DNA from: Pogona vitticeps
Taxonomy: Eukaryota > Chordata > Lepidosauria > Squamata > Agamidae
Direction: 5' to 3'
Assembly: GCF_051106095.1 (NCBI RefSeq)
Contig: NC_135785.1
Span: 219,529,045 to 219,593,044, forward strand
DNA length: 64,000 nt
The notes beneath the pieces are model-generated. The model saw only the letters and a program-made list of their open reading frames with translations, ran no database searches and was not told the DNA's origin. A program made the position numbers and the translations under genes. Below, one piece after another: positions 12,400 to 39,800 of this stretch. Positions within the stretch are counted from its first letter, which is position 1; each line of letters begins with the position of its first letter.

Positions 12400-12737
12400 G
12401 GTATTTGTAGGGCTAAAAACGAAATGAGCTCAGTGAGGCTTCTCCCGAGGGTTGCAGTCCTGGAAAACGCGTACAGTATTTCGGTGTCAACAGCGTAAGC
12501 CCTGCCATTTGAGAAACTCGGGTCGCCTGTGTTGAAGGAAAGTTTCCCGAAGTGCGTTCGCCTATGCACCACAAAACCCACAAATCAACGCGAAAGGGCC
12601 AGGACGTCACCTTTACGCATGCGTAATAAGGGCGGGGGCTAGCGGAGTCGTTGCTCCTTCCCCTTTTCAAGGAATGAAAATGGAACGAAGGATGGCTTGA
12701 AGGAGTGTGCGCAGGCGCGGGGGTTGGCCGTCCTGCC
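12400..12737 (+). promoter_or_regulatory. Probable POGLUT1 CpG-type promoter and 5' UTR
   Basis: This stretch is richer in CpG than its surroundings and lacks a TATA box. It holds a CRE-like GACGTCAC (12603-12610), a palindrome ACGCATGCGT (12615-12624), a GC box GGGCGGGGGC (12630-12639) and an NRF1-like TGCGCAGGCGC (12708-12718) just before the start codon. In human, TMEM39A starts divergently here as I recall, so the region may fire both ways; no TMEM39A exon was recognised. The transcription start is not determined. Confidence 0.6.
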
Positions 12738-29640
<16,903 letters not shown>

Positions 29641-30202
29641 ACATCCCAGTTCTGTGAAAAACACCAGTAGGATTCGTTATGTTCACAGTTCAGGACCAGT
29701 AGCGGTGGATATTATGACATCCAAAGAACAGTATTGGATGGGTTCCTCCTGCTTCTTGTGGACACTCAAGTGTTTTATGGTGTCAAACTATAAGACATGG
29801 TGAAAGGAGAACTGTAATTTGCTGTACTGAACGATTTCATCAGCTCCAGAATGTTCATGGTCTGTAACAAAAACAAAACAAAACAAAAAAACAGAAGTAT
29901 TTGAATAAGAGGGGATCTTAAGTTCCACTGACATCTGGTATTACATTACTACTGACACTCTATTAGTTCTGTACCCTCAGTTCTTTTGAATAGGGGACCT
30001 GTGTTCCTGCATATTGAATTGATTGACATCAGATTAATCCCATTGAATGGGCCATTTTGGTAGAATTGTAAATGAATCATCCCTAAATTGTATTTGCACA
30101 GCATTTAATCACGTGCTGAGTAGGAGAGGCATAGAGTTGGGTAACACTGTATGTTGGACTACAACTCCCAGAATTTCCCAGCTAGAGTGGTCCCTGACCA
30201 CA

Positions 30203-30365
30203 AAATTACAGAATAATGGGGTTGGAAATGGTCTATAAGGCCATTAAGGCCAGCCCCCTGCTTAATGCAGGAATCCAAGTTACAGTATATCTGACAGATG
30301 GCTATCTAGCTTTCTCTTGAATTCCCTAGTTTTGAAGTGCTCATCACCTGAGATAACTGGCTCCA
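30203..30365 (-). mobile_element. CR1 LINE 3' fragment (minus strand)
   Basis: GGGGTTGGAAATGGTCTATA, AGCCCCCTGCTTAATGCAGG and CTGACAGATGGCTATCTAGC are the reverse complement of the CR1 3' coding end. It lies just past POGLUT1. Confidence 0.8.
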
Positions 30366-30600
30366 TTTTCATGCTGCTTTGGGTGATGTATTCTTTGAAC
30401 TGTAAACTAAAAAGCAAAGTTTTCTAAGATCTGCATTTGCTGGGTTAGACCTAAGGTCCTCTGTAGTATGGTATTCTGAGAGAAACTAGCTAGATGTTTC
30501 TGAGAAGTTTATAGGTGGGATACAAGGGCAACAGCTTTTTCATGTTGTTTGTCCCAGCAAATTCTTAGGCTGAAAACCCGATATTGAAAACTGGGTGGTA

Positions 30601-30944
30601 CAGTGGTGCTCTGCAATACGATGAAACTGCAGTATGACGACTTTTTTGCAATCGCTATAGCGATTGCAAAATGATGGTTCCTATGGGGGAAATCCGCTTT
30701 ACGATGATTAGGTCCTTACTTCGTGAACCGTATGTTCGCAAAATGACGATTTTTCCGGCTCCACAAAATGGCTTCCCTTCGCAAAATGGGACAGAAGCTT
30801 CACAAGACAGCGATTTAAAACAGCTGATTGGCAGTTCTCTATGGGCTATCTTCACTGGACGACAAGGTATTTCCCCATGGGAATGCATTAACCCGTTTTC
30901 AATGCATTCCAATGGGGATTTTTTTCCCATGCGGGGCACCACTG
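30601..30944. mobile_element. TA-flanked MITE, CAGTGGTGCCTCG family, copy 3
   Basis: Left end CAGTGGTGCTCTGCAATACG and right end ATGCGGGGCACCACTG, with TA at 30599-30600 and 30945-30946. It shares GCAATCGCTATAGCGATTGC and the AATGCATTCCAATGGGG motif with copy 1. Confidence 0.87.
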
Positions 30945-31084
30945 TATGTAGGTCATTACGTTTCTATCTTGTGCTTCTCCAGAACAGTTCAGGATGACAT
31001 TATATATTGATGTTTTTCTGCTTGACTCCCACACCAGCCCTAGGATATTAGGCTGAGAACTGATGACTAGCCTAACACAGTTAT

Positions 31085-31190
31085 TTATTTCTTATTTACA
31101 GTGCAATCCAGTACATGTCTGCTTGGAATTGAGCTCCATTGAATTTAGTGGGATTTATCCCCACAAGAATGCATATAGGATTGCAGCCAT
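31085..31190 (+). repeat. Interspersed repeat, TCCATTGAATTTAGTGGGAT type
   Basis: CAGTGCAATCCAGTACATGT, CCATTGAATTTAGTGGGATT and TAGGATTGCAGCC follow a pattern common in squamate genomes. A fragment recurs near 44140-44190. Family name not known to me. Confidence 0.5.
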
Positions 31191-31435
31191 ACTGAGGTTT
31201 ATGCCTGAGTGAGGAAACGAGCTCTTTTGTGGTCTTTAGAGATAGTAGCCATCCCATGGAAGGCTGATTTTGTTTCCTTTTCTTTCATTTGAATTAGCAG
31301 GTCTAAATGGTCCATTTAGGGCATAGGTGGGCATATGAGCCTTTCCGGATGTTTTTGTTGTGCACTTTCCAGCAGTTTTGGCCAGCTTATCTGATCATGA
31401 AGGCTCGAGGAGTTCCAGTCCACCATCGTCTAGAG

Positions 31436-31861
31436 CAGGCTTGTCCAACCCGTGGCCCGAGGGCCGCATGCGGCCAAGGTCAGCTCGTAATGGGGCCAGT
31501 GCAATTTTTTTATTTTTAAAGAAATTCCAAAGTTTCAAGTGACACTGCCGGGGCATTTCACAACAGTAGAGGGGGAGAGAGGGAATGAAGGAAGGAGGGG
31601 GAGGGGAGGGGACAGGGGGGCTGCGTGACTGTATTGTACTGCCCCCGTCAATAGGTGGACCCCCTCCTGGCACCATAAAGCTGCCAGAGTCGAAGCTGGC
31701 AGCCTCTGCTGTTTGCGATTGCAGCTGCCGGTAAGCGCACTTGGAGAGGAGGATGGCTAGGGCTGCCCCCCCATGCAGCCCAAACCAAATGTATGTGCGG
31801 CCCAAACCAAATTTTCATTTTCTAATGTGGCCCAGGGAAGGTGAAAGGTTGGACACCCCTG
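31436..31861. mobile_element. hAT (Charlie-like) non-autonomous transposon
   Basis: Ends CAGGCTTGTCCAACCCGTGG and GGTTGGACACCCCTG are inverted repeats. The 8-bp flanks are GTCTAGAG (31428-31435) and TTCTAGAG (31862-31869), one mismatch. Near both ends are GGCCC-rich motifs (GTGGCCCGAGGGCCGC, ATGTGGCCCAGGG). Confidence 0.87.
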
Positions 31862-32332
31862 TTCTAGAGGGCTACAGCTGCTCCTCTTCGGCTTGAAAGA
31901 GTGAAGAAGCAACAATTGAAAGAGTGCTGAACTCATTTTACATTGCTTCCCTAAAATTGGTACTAAAAGCAGAAAGGGAAAAAGGCAGGTAGAGCGCCTG
32001 TGTCAGCCTTTGGCCTCTCTCTTCCACCATTTTGTGACACATGGAATGTTTGTCATACCATGGAGCAAAAGGTAATCCAGCAAAGAATGTTGTTATATCA
32101 TTCCACAAGAACAGGTTGCCTCACAGAAATGGTAGCTATGGAAGGTGGTTAAAGAGGCTGGAAGAGGTTAGCCGTATTTATGTACCAAGTGCAGCTGAAT
32201 TCAGCCTTAATTTTTTTGTCTCATTATTTTGGATATCATTCTGTTTTATTTTGAGTTAATCAACTGTTCTTCCATTAAGTCCTCACTTGGGTGGTGTGTA
32301 CTGTTTCCTGATTGACTGAACAGAATATACAT

Positions 32333-32466
32333 CAGGAATGGAGAATTTGAAGCTGTCAAGATGTGATCAGACACATCTTATCCTCTGTCATCACTTGATT
32401 TTCTGGCTGGGGCTGATGGGATTTGAAGTCTAACAACAACTGAAGGAAAATCTGTTCCCCACCCCT
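32333..32466. repeat. Degenerate DNA-element fragment
   Basis: Contains GGCTGGGGCTGATGGGATTT followed by GAAGTCTAACAACAACTG, a phrase common in squamate MITE-like repeats. It runs from CAGGAATGGAGAA to TTCCCCACCCC. The ends are poorly matched and no clear duplication was seen. Confidence 0.4.
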
Positions 32467-33091
32467 ACATGTGCTGGAATGTATGGTCTCCCTCAAGCCC
32501 TGATTCCTCTCGCCAAGACTGATTCTTTTCCTCACAGTGGGTTTCGAAGTGAGGAAAACTAACGTGGCTTGATAGCTAGACAAATTCCTGTATAGTGGAT
32601 AAGAAAGAGTAAGTGATCCAGTCTGTAAAAGAGTTGAACAAGAAAATGAAGTGGTTGTGTTGTGGAGGCAATAATGTGTGGGAAGTTTTATTTTCCCACA
32701 ATAATGGGGATGGGTGGGGGAGACAACAAGCAGGCAAGTACTTTATGTAGAAGCCGAATTTCTCTCCAGTGAAAAGAATTTATCTGGTGTAGTCTACAAC
32801 ATTGTTGTCTTTATATGTGGATCTTTTTTTAAAAAAGATCCCCATTAATTGTTAGCTGAATTAATCCCTAAATGGAAGCATTTTCCCCATTGCATCAATA
32901 AAGGACCAGAACAGTTAGCAAATTTTTTGCCCTATATAACCTATTGTGTGCTACTTGCCCTTTGTATTTGTCACAAATATTTGCTTGAGGAGGGTGACTG
33001 AGGTAAATGGGAATAAATTAAAAGAACTGTTTTCTTTTCTGGGCTGTAGATGTAATTATTGCAGTTTGATAGTTTAACAAACAGCAAATTA

Positions 33092-33235
33092 CAGTGGTGC
33101 CTCGACTTACGAACGTCCTGACATACAACCATTTCGGGTTGCGACCAGCTCCGGCTGCAAAATTTTGCTTCGACTTGCGGCCAGAGCTTCGAGTTGCAAA
33201 CATAAAAGAGGCAGGGGAAAAAAGGCAGGGAATTC
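33092..33235. mobile_element. TA-type MITE, left end only (CAGTGGTGCCTCGACTTACG)
   Basis: The left TIR is clear and follows TA. Internal motifs (TTGCGACCAGCTCCGGCTGC, CGAGTTGCAAAC) fit the family. No right TIR was found before the Bov-B copy at 33.5 kb, so the other end is lost. Confidence 0.6.
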
Positions 33236-33504
33236 AAATTAGAGGGCTAACTGTTGGTTGGCAAAGAGCTTCTTTGTAGCTCTTTCACCCCAACGGTTAG
33301 TGTGCGTGTGTTCGCAGAGACTGAGGAGCTCTCTTGGCCTCTGGTGGGACTGGGGCTGTGCAGCCCTATTCTGATCAGGAGGTGCAGCCGGGGGTCACCA
33401 TGCCTTTGGGGGACAGGGCACAGAAAGGGGCAGGACTTGCAGATACCATTCCAACTCATATCTGGCAGGGGAGATACCATTATTGTAAAAGTGGTTTTCC
33501 CAGG

Positions 33505-34395
33505 GTTTGTTCGTTCATTTAGTTGTTTAGTCGTGTCCGATTCTTCGTGACCCCATGGACCAGAACACGCCAGGCCCTCCTATCTTCCACTGCTTCCCGT
33601 AGTTGTGTCAATTTCATGTTGGTTGCTTCGCAGACACTGTCCAGCCATCTCATCCTCTGTCGTCCCCTTCTCTTGCCATCACACTTTCCTAACATCAAGG
33701 TCTTTTCCAAGGAGTCTTCTCTTCTCATGAGATGGCCAAAGTACTGGAGCCTCAGCTTCAGGATCTATCCTTCCAGTGAGCACTCAGGGTTGATTTCCTT
33801 TAGAATTGATAGGTTTGTTCTCCTTGCAGTCCAGGGACTCACAAGATCCTCCTCCAGCACCACAGTAAAAAAGCATCAATTCTTCTGCGGCCAGCTTTCT
33901 TTATGGTCCGGCTCTCACTTCCATACGTCACTACTGGAAAAACCATAGCTTTGACTATGTGGACTTTTGTTGGCAAGGTGATGTCTCTGCTTTTTAAGAT
34001 GCTGTCAAGGTTTGTCATCGCTTTCCTCCCAAGAAGCAGGCGTCTTTTAATTTTGGGGCTGCTGTCTCCATTAGCAGTGATCATGGAGCCCAAGAAAGTA
34101 AACTCTGTCAGTGCCTCCATATCTTCCCCTTCAATTTCCCAGGAGGTGATGGGACCAGTGGCCATGATCTTAGTTTTTTTGATGTTGAGTATCAGGCCGT
34201 TTTTTGCACTCTCCTGTTTCACCCTCATTACAAGGTTCTTTAATTCCTCCTCACTTTCTGCCATCAGAGTGGTATCATCTGCATATCAGAGGTTGTTGAT
34301 ATTTCTTCTGGCAATCTTAATTCCGGCTTGGGATTCCTCCAGTCCAGCCTTCCGCATGATGTATTCTGCATATGTTAAATAAGCCGGGGGACAAG
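33505..34395 (-). mobile_element. Bov-B (RTE) LINE 3' fragment (minus strand)
   Basis: On the minus strand it encodes the C-terminal Bov-B segments in order: [76 protein letters not shown] and [20 protein letters not shown], ending VHGVTKNRTRLNN. It has a few frame breaks and is 5'-truncated at about 34395. The tail (inverse of TTTGTTCGTTCATTTAGTTG) is normal. Confidence 0.92.
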
Positions 34396-34744
34396 CCGGG
34401 GGGTAAGGTTCATCTATTGCACTCTGGATGTGCTGATCCCTGTGATTTCCCCAAATGTGGGAAAATCAGCTGCCTAATTTATGGTAGTGGGGGACTGCAT
34501 TTGTGGTTTCTCCTGTTCTTTTTAAAATCATTCTTTCCCTTTTGGTCCTTGGCTGTTTTCATTCATCTCTGCCATTTAAATTTGCTGCCATATACTAGTT
34601 TTCTAGGAGGCAGATCCTAGAAAGCCAGATGGCAGAGTGGTGAAGTCCAATGTGGCTGCCACAGCAAACAGCCTCTGGTGCCAATTCAGAGGCTTCCCAG
34701 CATGGCAGTGGGAGGCTTCTGGGTGGTGGTGGCTGAACCCCCCC

Positions 34745-34863
34745 CCTTTTTTTTTTTTACTGTATTTGCTCCATAAAATGCACATACTTTCTCCCCCACT
34801 ATTTGGGGGAAAAGTGTGTATGTGTATGTATATATGTGTGTGTGTATGTGTGTGTGTGTGTAT
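34745..34863 (+). repeat. ACTGTATTTGCTCCAT element fragment plus (GT)n
   Basis: TACTGTATTTGCTCCATAAA then ATGCACATACTTTCTCCCCC matches the element ends at 50.0, 50.4 and 51.4 kb (CCGTATTTTTCRCT...). A GT/TATG-rich microsatellite follows (34816-34862). Confidence 0.6.
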
Positions 34864-35159
34864 GGCCAGAATCCTGTTGGGCTCATGGAGTGTAAATGCA
34901 GTTGCACAAATGATAGAAGCCATATTGCTGTCTATCATAAATTTGTGCCCTCATTAAGCAATCAGTTGTGATAGCTAGCAAACTGAAACTTACTTGCACA
35001 ATTGCCCTTACATGTGCTGATTTTTGCTAAAGGATTCTGGCCTGTCTGTTTATTCCAAATGAGTTTGCTTTCATGCACATTTGGCAAATTATTTTGTCAA
35101 CCAGGAAAAAGCATGGTTTTGCTTATATCTCTCATATCTAAGGCACATATCTTTGATAT

Positions 35160-35345
35160 TCACAGTGTGGTGTAATGGACACAGCAATGGACAAGGACTC
35201 TGATGAACAGGGCTTGAATCTCCACGCAGCCATGAGAATTCAGTGGGGGAGTGGAGCTGGTAAAACAACTCCTTAAACACTGCACTTACCTTGAAAGTCT
35301 TAGGATTGTTATAAGTTGGTTGCAACTTGATGGCACAGGACAGAC
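35160..35345 (+). mobile_element. tRNA-derived SINE with Bov-B-like tail
   Basis: A-box side GTGTGGTGTAATGGACAC, B box GGCTTGAATCTCC, and a tail TAAGTTGGTTGCAACTTGAT plus GGCACA resembling the RTE 3' end. Same type as the copy at 17.3 kb. Confidence 0.75.
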
Positions 35346-36399
35346 AAGTTTGGAGGGATAATGCTGTAAGAGGAGAAAATAAGGTTTTGCTTCATAATAT
35401 GTGTTTGGTCAGCCCCCACCCGCACCAGTGTCCTGCCTCCTGTCTTGTAAGAACTTTGGAAGAAATACTAAGATAGTGTAATAATTTTGAGCTCTAAAGG
35501 GATGGCTGTCTGTACACACTACCCCCTTATGGCAATACTGTATAAAGAAAGTCTTACATAAATTACACAGTTGAATCTTGGATACAGAAGTGCAAATTAC
35601 TCAGGTCTTACTTGGTTGGAAAAAGCAGCCTGCCTTTAGTTCTTCCTAGCACTTGGGCAATGTACTTTCTCAGATTCTCATTAGTTTAGCTCCATCCTCA
35701 GTATTGTATATGAAGAAAGCTCCCTATGTGCTTGACATGTATTCCAGAGAAAAGTCTACAAGGTTTTTATATGGAAGATCAGTCTGCTTAAGGGGGACTG
35801 GAAGTCACCTGGGCCAGAAAAGAGACAATAAGCCTGCTCACTTTACAATTCTGTTTTATTTGGTGGCTCAGATTAAACAACAAAAGCCTGAAAAAATTGT
35901 TAAAAAGATAAAGTGAAAGCTGTGCTGATAAAAGTGGGGGGCCACATTTGGGTTTTCTTAGGATCAACCAAACTGCCGCAAAAGTGTGCAAACGTTTACA
36001 TTCTCCAGAATTATTCATCAATCTGAAGTGGTACCAAAAACCAAATCAAACAAGCCAGGCGAGAAGGGGAGGAGGAAAAACCCAAATTAAGAGAGGAGTT
36101 GTAACCATGTAGTCTGTTCTCGGGCTGTCTCAGGTTGGGAAATGCAAACTCAGTCAATCCCTGCTAGGTAGGAAATGTGTGTCTCTATTTCTGAAAATGC
36201 AAGCAAACCAACTACGCAGCAAAACCAAGCAAGCTTTCTCTCACGCGGACGCTTCTTTAATTTAGAGCCAAGGAGTTTCAGGATTAGATAAACGAGGTCG
36301 CCCCGTCCTCCTAAAGCCGGGGGTGGGGGGAGAATCCAAAGTACACAGAAGGTGCAGCGTCCTCTTTTCCTACGCATTTTTAGGAAGCAAGTTGCAAAT

Positions 36400-36666
36400 A
36401 CGCAACTCCTTCCCCGCCGGGCATTAACCCCTTTCAACAAAAGCTTTGTTGCCAGTATTCGCGGCTGATGCCCACCACGAATAGTCTCCCTCTGAAAAAA
36501 GAGAAATATTACCTTGCGATATGTCCTCCACGCCGGGAGGGCGGCGCCCTTCTCTTTCGCCAACTTCCCGTGAGGCTCAGTCGAGCAAAGGGAGGGGTGT
36601 CAAATCTCCCGCACGAAGAGCCGAACTTTACCGCTCTGGTTCCACGAGAGGAGCCGGGCGGAGGAG
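36400..36666 (+). promoter_or_regulatory. Probable TIMMDC1 CpG-type promoter and 5' UTR
   Basis: GC- and CpG-rich sequence runs into exon 1 with no TATA box. It includes GGGAGGGCGGCGCCC at 36535-36549. The same richness continues about 200 bp into intron 1, which is typical of a CpG-island promoter of a housekeeping mitochondrial gene. Confidence 0.55.
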
Positions 36667-36815
36667 ATGCCCCGGGCGGCTTTGGCGGATGGCGGCGCCG
36701 CTCCGTCCTCCGCGCTGGCCCCGGAGCAACGAGGCTTGGCGCAGGAGTTGTTCGGGCTGCCGCCACCGCCGCCGACTTCGGGCTGGGAACGACTCCGAGC
36801 GCTCGTGCGCCCAAA
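36667..36815 (+). CDS. TIMMDC1: TIMMDC1 coding exon 1
   Basis: Encodes 49 residues beginning [10 protein letters not shown], rich in Ala, Leu and Pro and poor in acid, followed by [13 protein letters not shown], which matches human ESGWDRLRELFGKD. The donor is GTAAGG; two bases carry over and complete an Asn codon in exon 2. Two other frames across this GC-rich exon are also open, but only this one has the conserved SGWxRLR motif and the right phase. Confidence 0.85.
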
Positions 36816-39800
36816 GTAAGGGGGGGGGAGGGAGGGCAGGAAGGGCAGCCTGGAGACCGGCTGGGTGGCATCGAGGAGTTTGCACGGTGTGCTGCTCGGA
36901 AGTCGTTCTTCCACGCCAGGGTGCAGATGCTTGCGGAGTAGGGTTATCTAGAGATGGGAAGGACTGGAGAAAAACCGGAAAATTGGATTTGAAAAAAACC
37001 CACCAGATTTTCCCCCAGTTTTTTTTCCCAAAGCCGTTTTTTTATTACTGAAAAAGAAAACGGAATGTGGAATGTGTTGTTTTGCAATGATAAATATGCC
37101 TATGACATGGTATTCAAACTATATAACATGAAGACTTTAATGAAAGACTTCTGACGCTTTATATATTTAAGTGCTCTGATCTTACAGGTTCTTTGCAGAG
37201 GCGCTCGGCCTCTTATTTAATGGAAAGAGAAAATCTGAATATTTATAAAGAGAGTCCCTCAAACACAGAGTCGTTTTACGGGCATGGCTTTCTTATGTTC
37301 AATAAAACGTGAAAATATTTAAAATATTAAAAATAACTCTTTGCTGTTGTCCCAGGTTAACGGAGCGACTTGCTTCCCCAGCATAATTTGATTGTTTGGC
37401 AGTGTCAGTGCATTTTTTCACTTCAGTTGTGGATCCATCCCGTTTTTCATTGTTTTCATGGGTTTCCAGGGAAGATATGTTGGAGTAGCAAGCTGGCAAC
37501 CTGAGATTTGTTGGCTTAAGGATAACACAAGGCATAGCATTGTATTTGAACCTGGCCCTCGCAAGGTGCAGCGTTGATTTTGAACCTAGCCATATTTTCC
37601 CATAGGTGGTGTTTTTCCGGTGAACTAAAACGGTGGCTAAAAGCACAGTCCTGCTGCTTTTGTATGCTGAATTCATGTGATGTAACTTGCATTCTTCCCT
37701 ATTGATGATAATGTCACTTCATTTAATTCTGATATTATGTTGTTGAGGATAAGGACTACTCCAGACTCAACACTGGACAGTTCTCAGTCTGAATTTTCTT
37801 TTCTTTTTTCTCTCCTCCTCCTCTTCCTCCTCCTTTTTTGACAGTGAAGTAAATCGATACCCAGAAGAAACACTTAATATAATCAAAACAGCGGTTGCAG
37901 CAGGTTTCATTGGTTTGTTCTATGGAGGAATGCCTGCTTTTATTTCTGCCAAGAAACAGTACATTGAAAGGAGTGATGGAAAAGTTTTCTATAATCAGCT
38001 GGATGCTGTGGTAAGGACAAATAGCTGATGTGAAAGCTAGAGCAAATGTATTGCTTCTATATTCTATGTAATTTATAAGCCCCTCCTTTAGTTGAGAATT
38101 AGCTTGCTTAATACAGTGGACCCTCGACTTACGGAATTAAAACATTTTGGAACGGTGGCTGCAGGTTGAAAGGTCTGTAGGTTGGGGCTCCATTGACCTA
38201 CAATGCATTGAAAACCGATTAATCAGTAACTGGCTGTTTTTGTTCCATTTTGGTTTTTTTTTCCCGGTCTGTAGGTCGATTCTCCGGCTGTAAGTCGAAC
38301 CTAAATCTTGCAGCCAGAGAAGTCTGTAACTCGAAAAGTCTGTAAGTGGAGCCGTCTGTAAGTCGAGGGTCCAGTGCGTGGGAAGAATCACCACATTTCA
38401 CATACTTACCTCTAGGACAATGACTGAAAAAAAATAATGAAAGGGAGAGTTATATACCTACTTGAATGATCTAGTCTTTAACTTTGACAACCTCAAACTG
38501 GATTGTTTTCTGTAATCTAGTCTATGTCAATAAAAGCACAGGAGAGATACTGTATACATTTATTACTTCTGTAAAACAAACATGTCTGTAAAAGAAAGTT
38601 TGGGGCTTGTTTAAGATTTCTACCTTCAGCTTTTGGGCAAAATATGTACCTCTATTTCGGATTTGTACTAACAGGCCTGCTTTGCCTGTTAGTGTGAGAA
38701 TGTGAATTTGAACATAATAAAAATTCCAGTTGTAACTTGATGGTACGATTCTGTCTTTCCATCTTCTCTGCAGCAATCTGCACATCGTGCAGGAATTAGG
38801 GGCTTCGTCCGTTATGGGTGGCGATGGGGCTGGAGAGTTGCTGCTTTTGTGGGAACATTCAAGTAAGTGTGTTTGCTGTTAGCTTTGCAAAGCAGATGCT
38901 GTCCACTGCTCCAGATATATTTCAGGTAGAAGGCAGTTCTTGAATAGCACCACTGTTTATGTGCATTAGGTCTGAAATATCAGAGCATATCAGTTACTTT
39001 TCAGCCAGAATGGGATTTAGATTTAATTTATAAAGAAACTGGATAAGCTAGAAGAAAATAGTGGAAAGTAGTAGAAAAGGGGAAAAATGATTCAACAAAT
39101 ACATAATGAGTTACCTACCTGACTCTGCATTGCATCAAAGTAATGACAAAAGCATAGCTGTCTAACATTTTAACGAGTAATGACAGTGCATTACTTTTAA
39201 AAGGTGACTATCCAACTTCTGGTATCCCCGTCTCAGAGGTGAAACTGGACTTCATTCGAAGTAAGCATCCCTTCAGAATAGTATCATCCATTGTTAAAAT
39301 CCTCATTAAAGACAGCATCTGAACTTGGTAAAATTGCATCTTATTAATACAGCCAAATAACCCTCTTTGTGCTAGAGAGTAGAGATGGGGGTATTCATAT
39401 TCATATATAAATATGAATATCCTGCCACAGGTGGAAATAATGAGGGTGAGTGACTGTCCACTCACCGTGCTGGACGGAGCCTTCCTATCGTCTGCAATGG
39501 ATTAGCCACTCCTGGCAGGAGGCAGGATGACAAGCCTCTCTGCCAGGTCGCTAGTCCATTGCAGACAATGGTGCAATAGGAAGGCTCTGTCGAGCTTGCA
39601 TCCACGGCGGAATCGTAAGTGTACAGTCTGGCCCCACGGGGCCGGACCCTCGTTATTTCCACCTGTGGCTGGATATACAAATACATATACCCCCATCTCT
39701 ACTAGAGAGGCTGCAAGGAATGAGGATTCCTGATCTGTGTATAATGGTCGTGTCCTTGTATTGAGACATTTTGGTAATTCTTTCAGAAATAGTGCAATAA

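Noticed and set aside
1-12400. TMEM39A coding exons on the minus strand
   Set aside because: Looked for membrane-protein frames in the expected place and orientation and found none that matched.
33839-34264. 141-codon minus-strand frame as a gene
   Set aside because: Part of a Bov-B LINE; the same protein segments recur at 4.4, 43.1 and 63.6 kb.
36468-37051. Overlapping long frames at the TIMMDC1 CpG island
   Set aside because: GC-rich shadows. Only the frame starting at 36667 has the SGWERLR motif and splices in phase.
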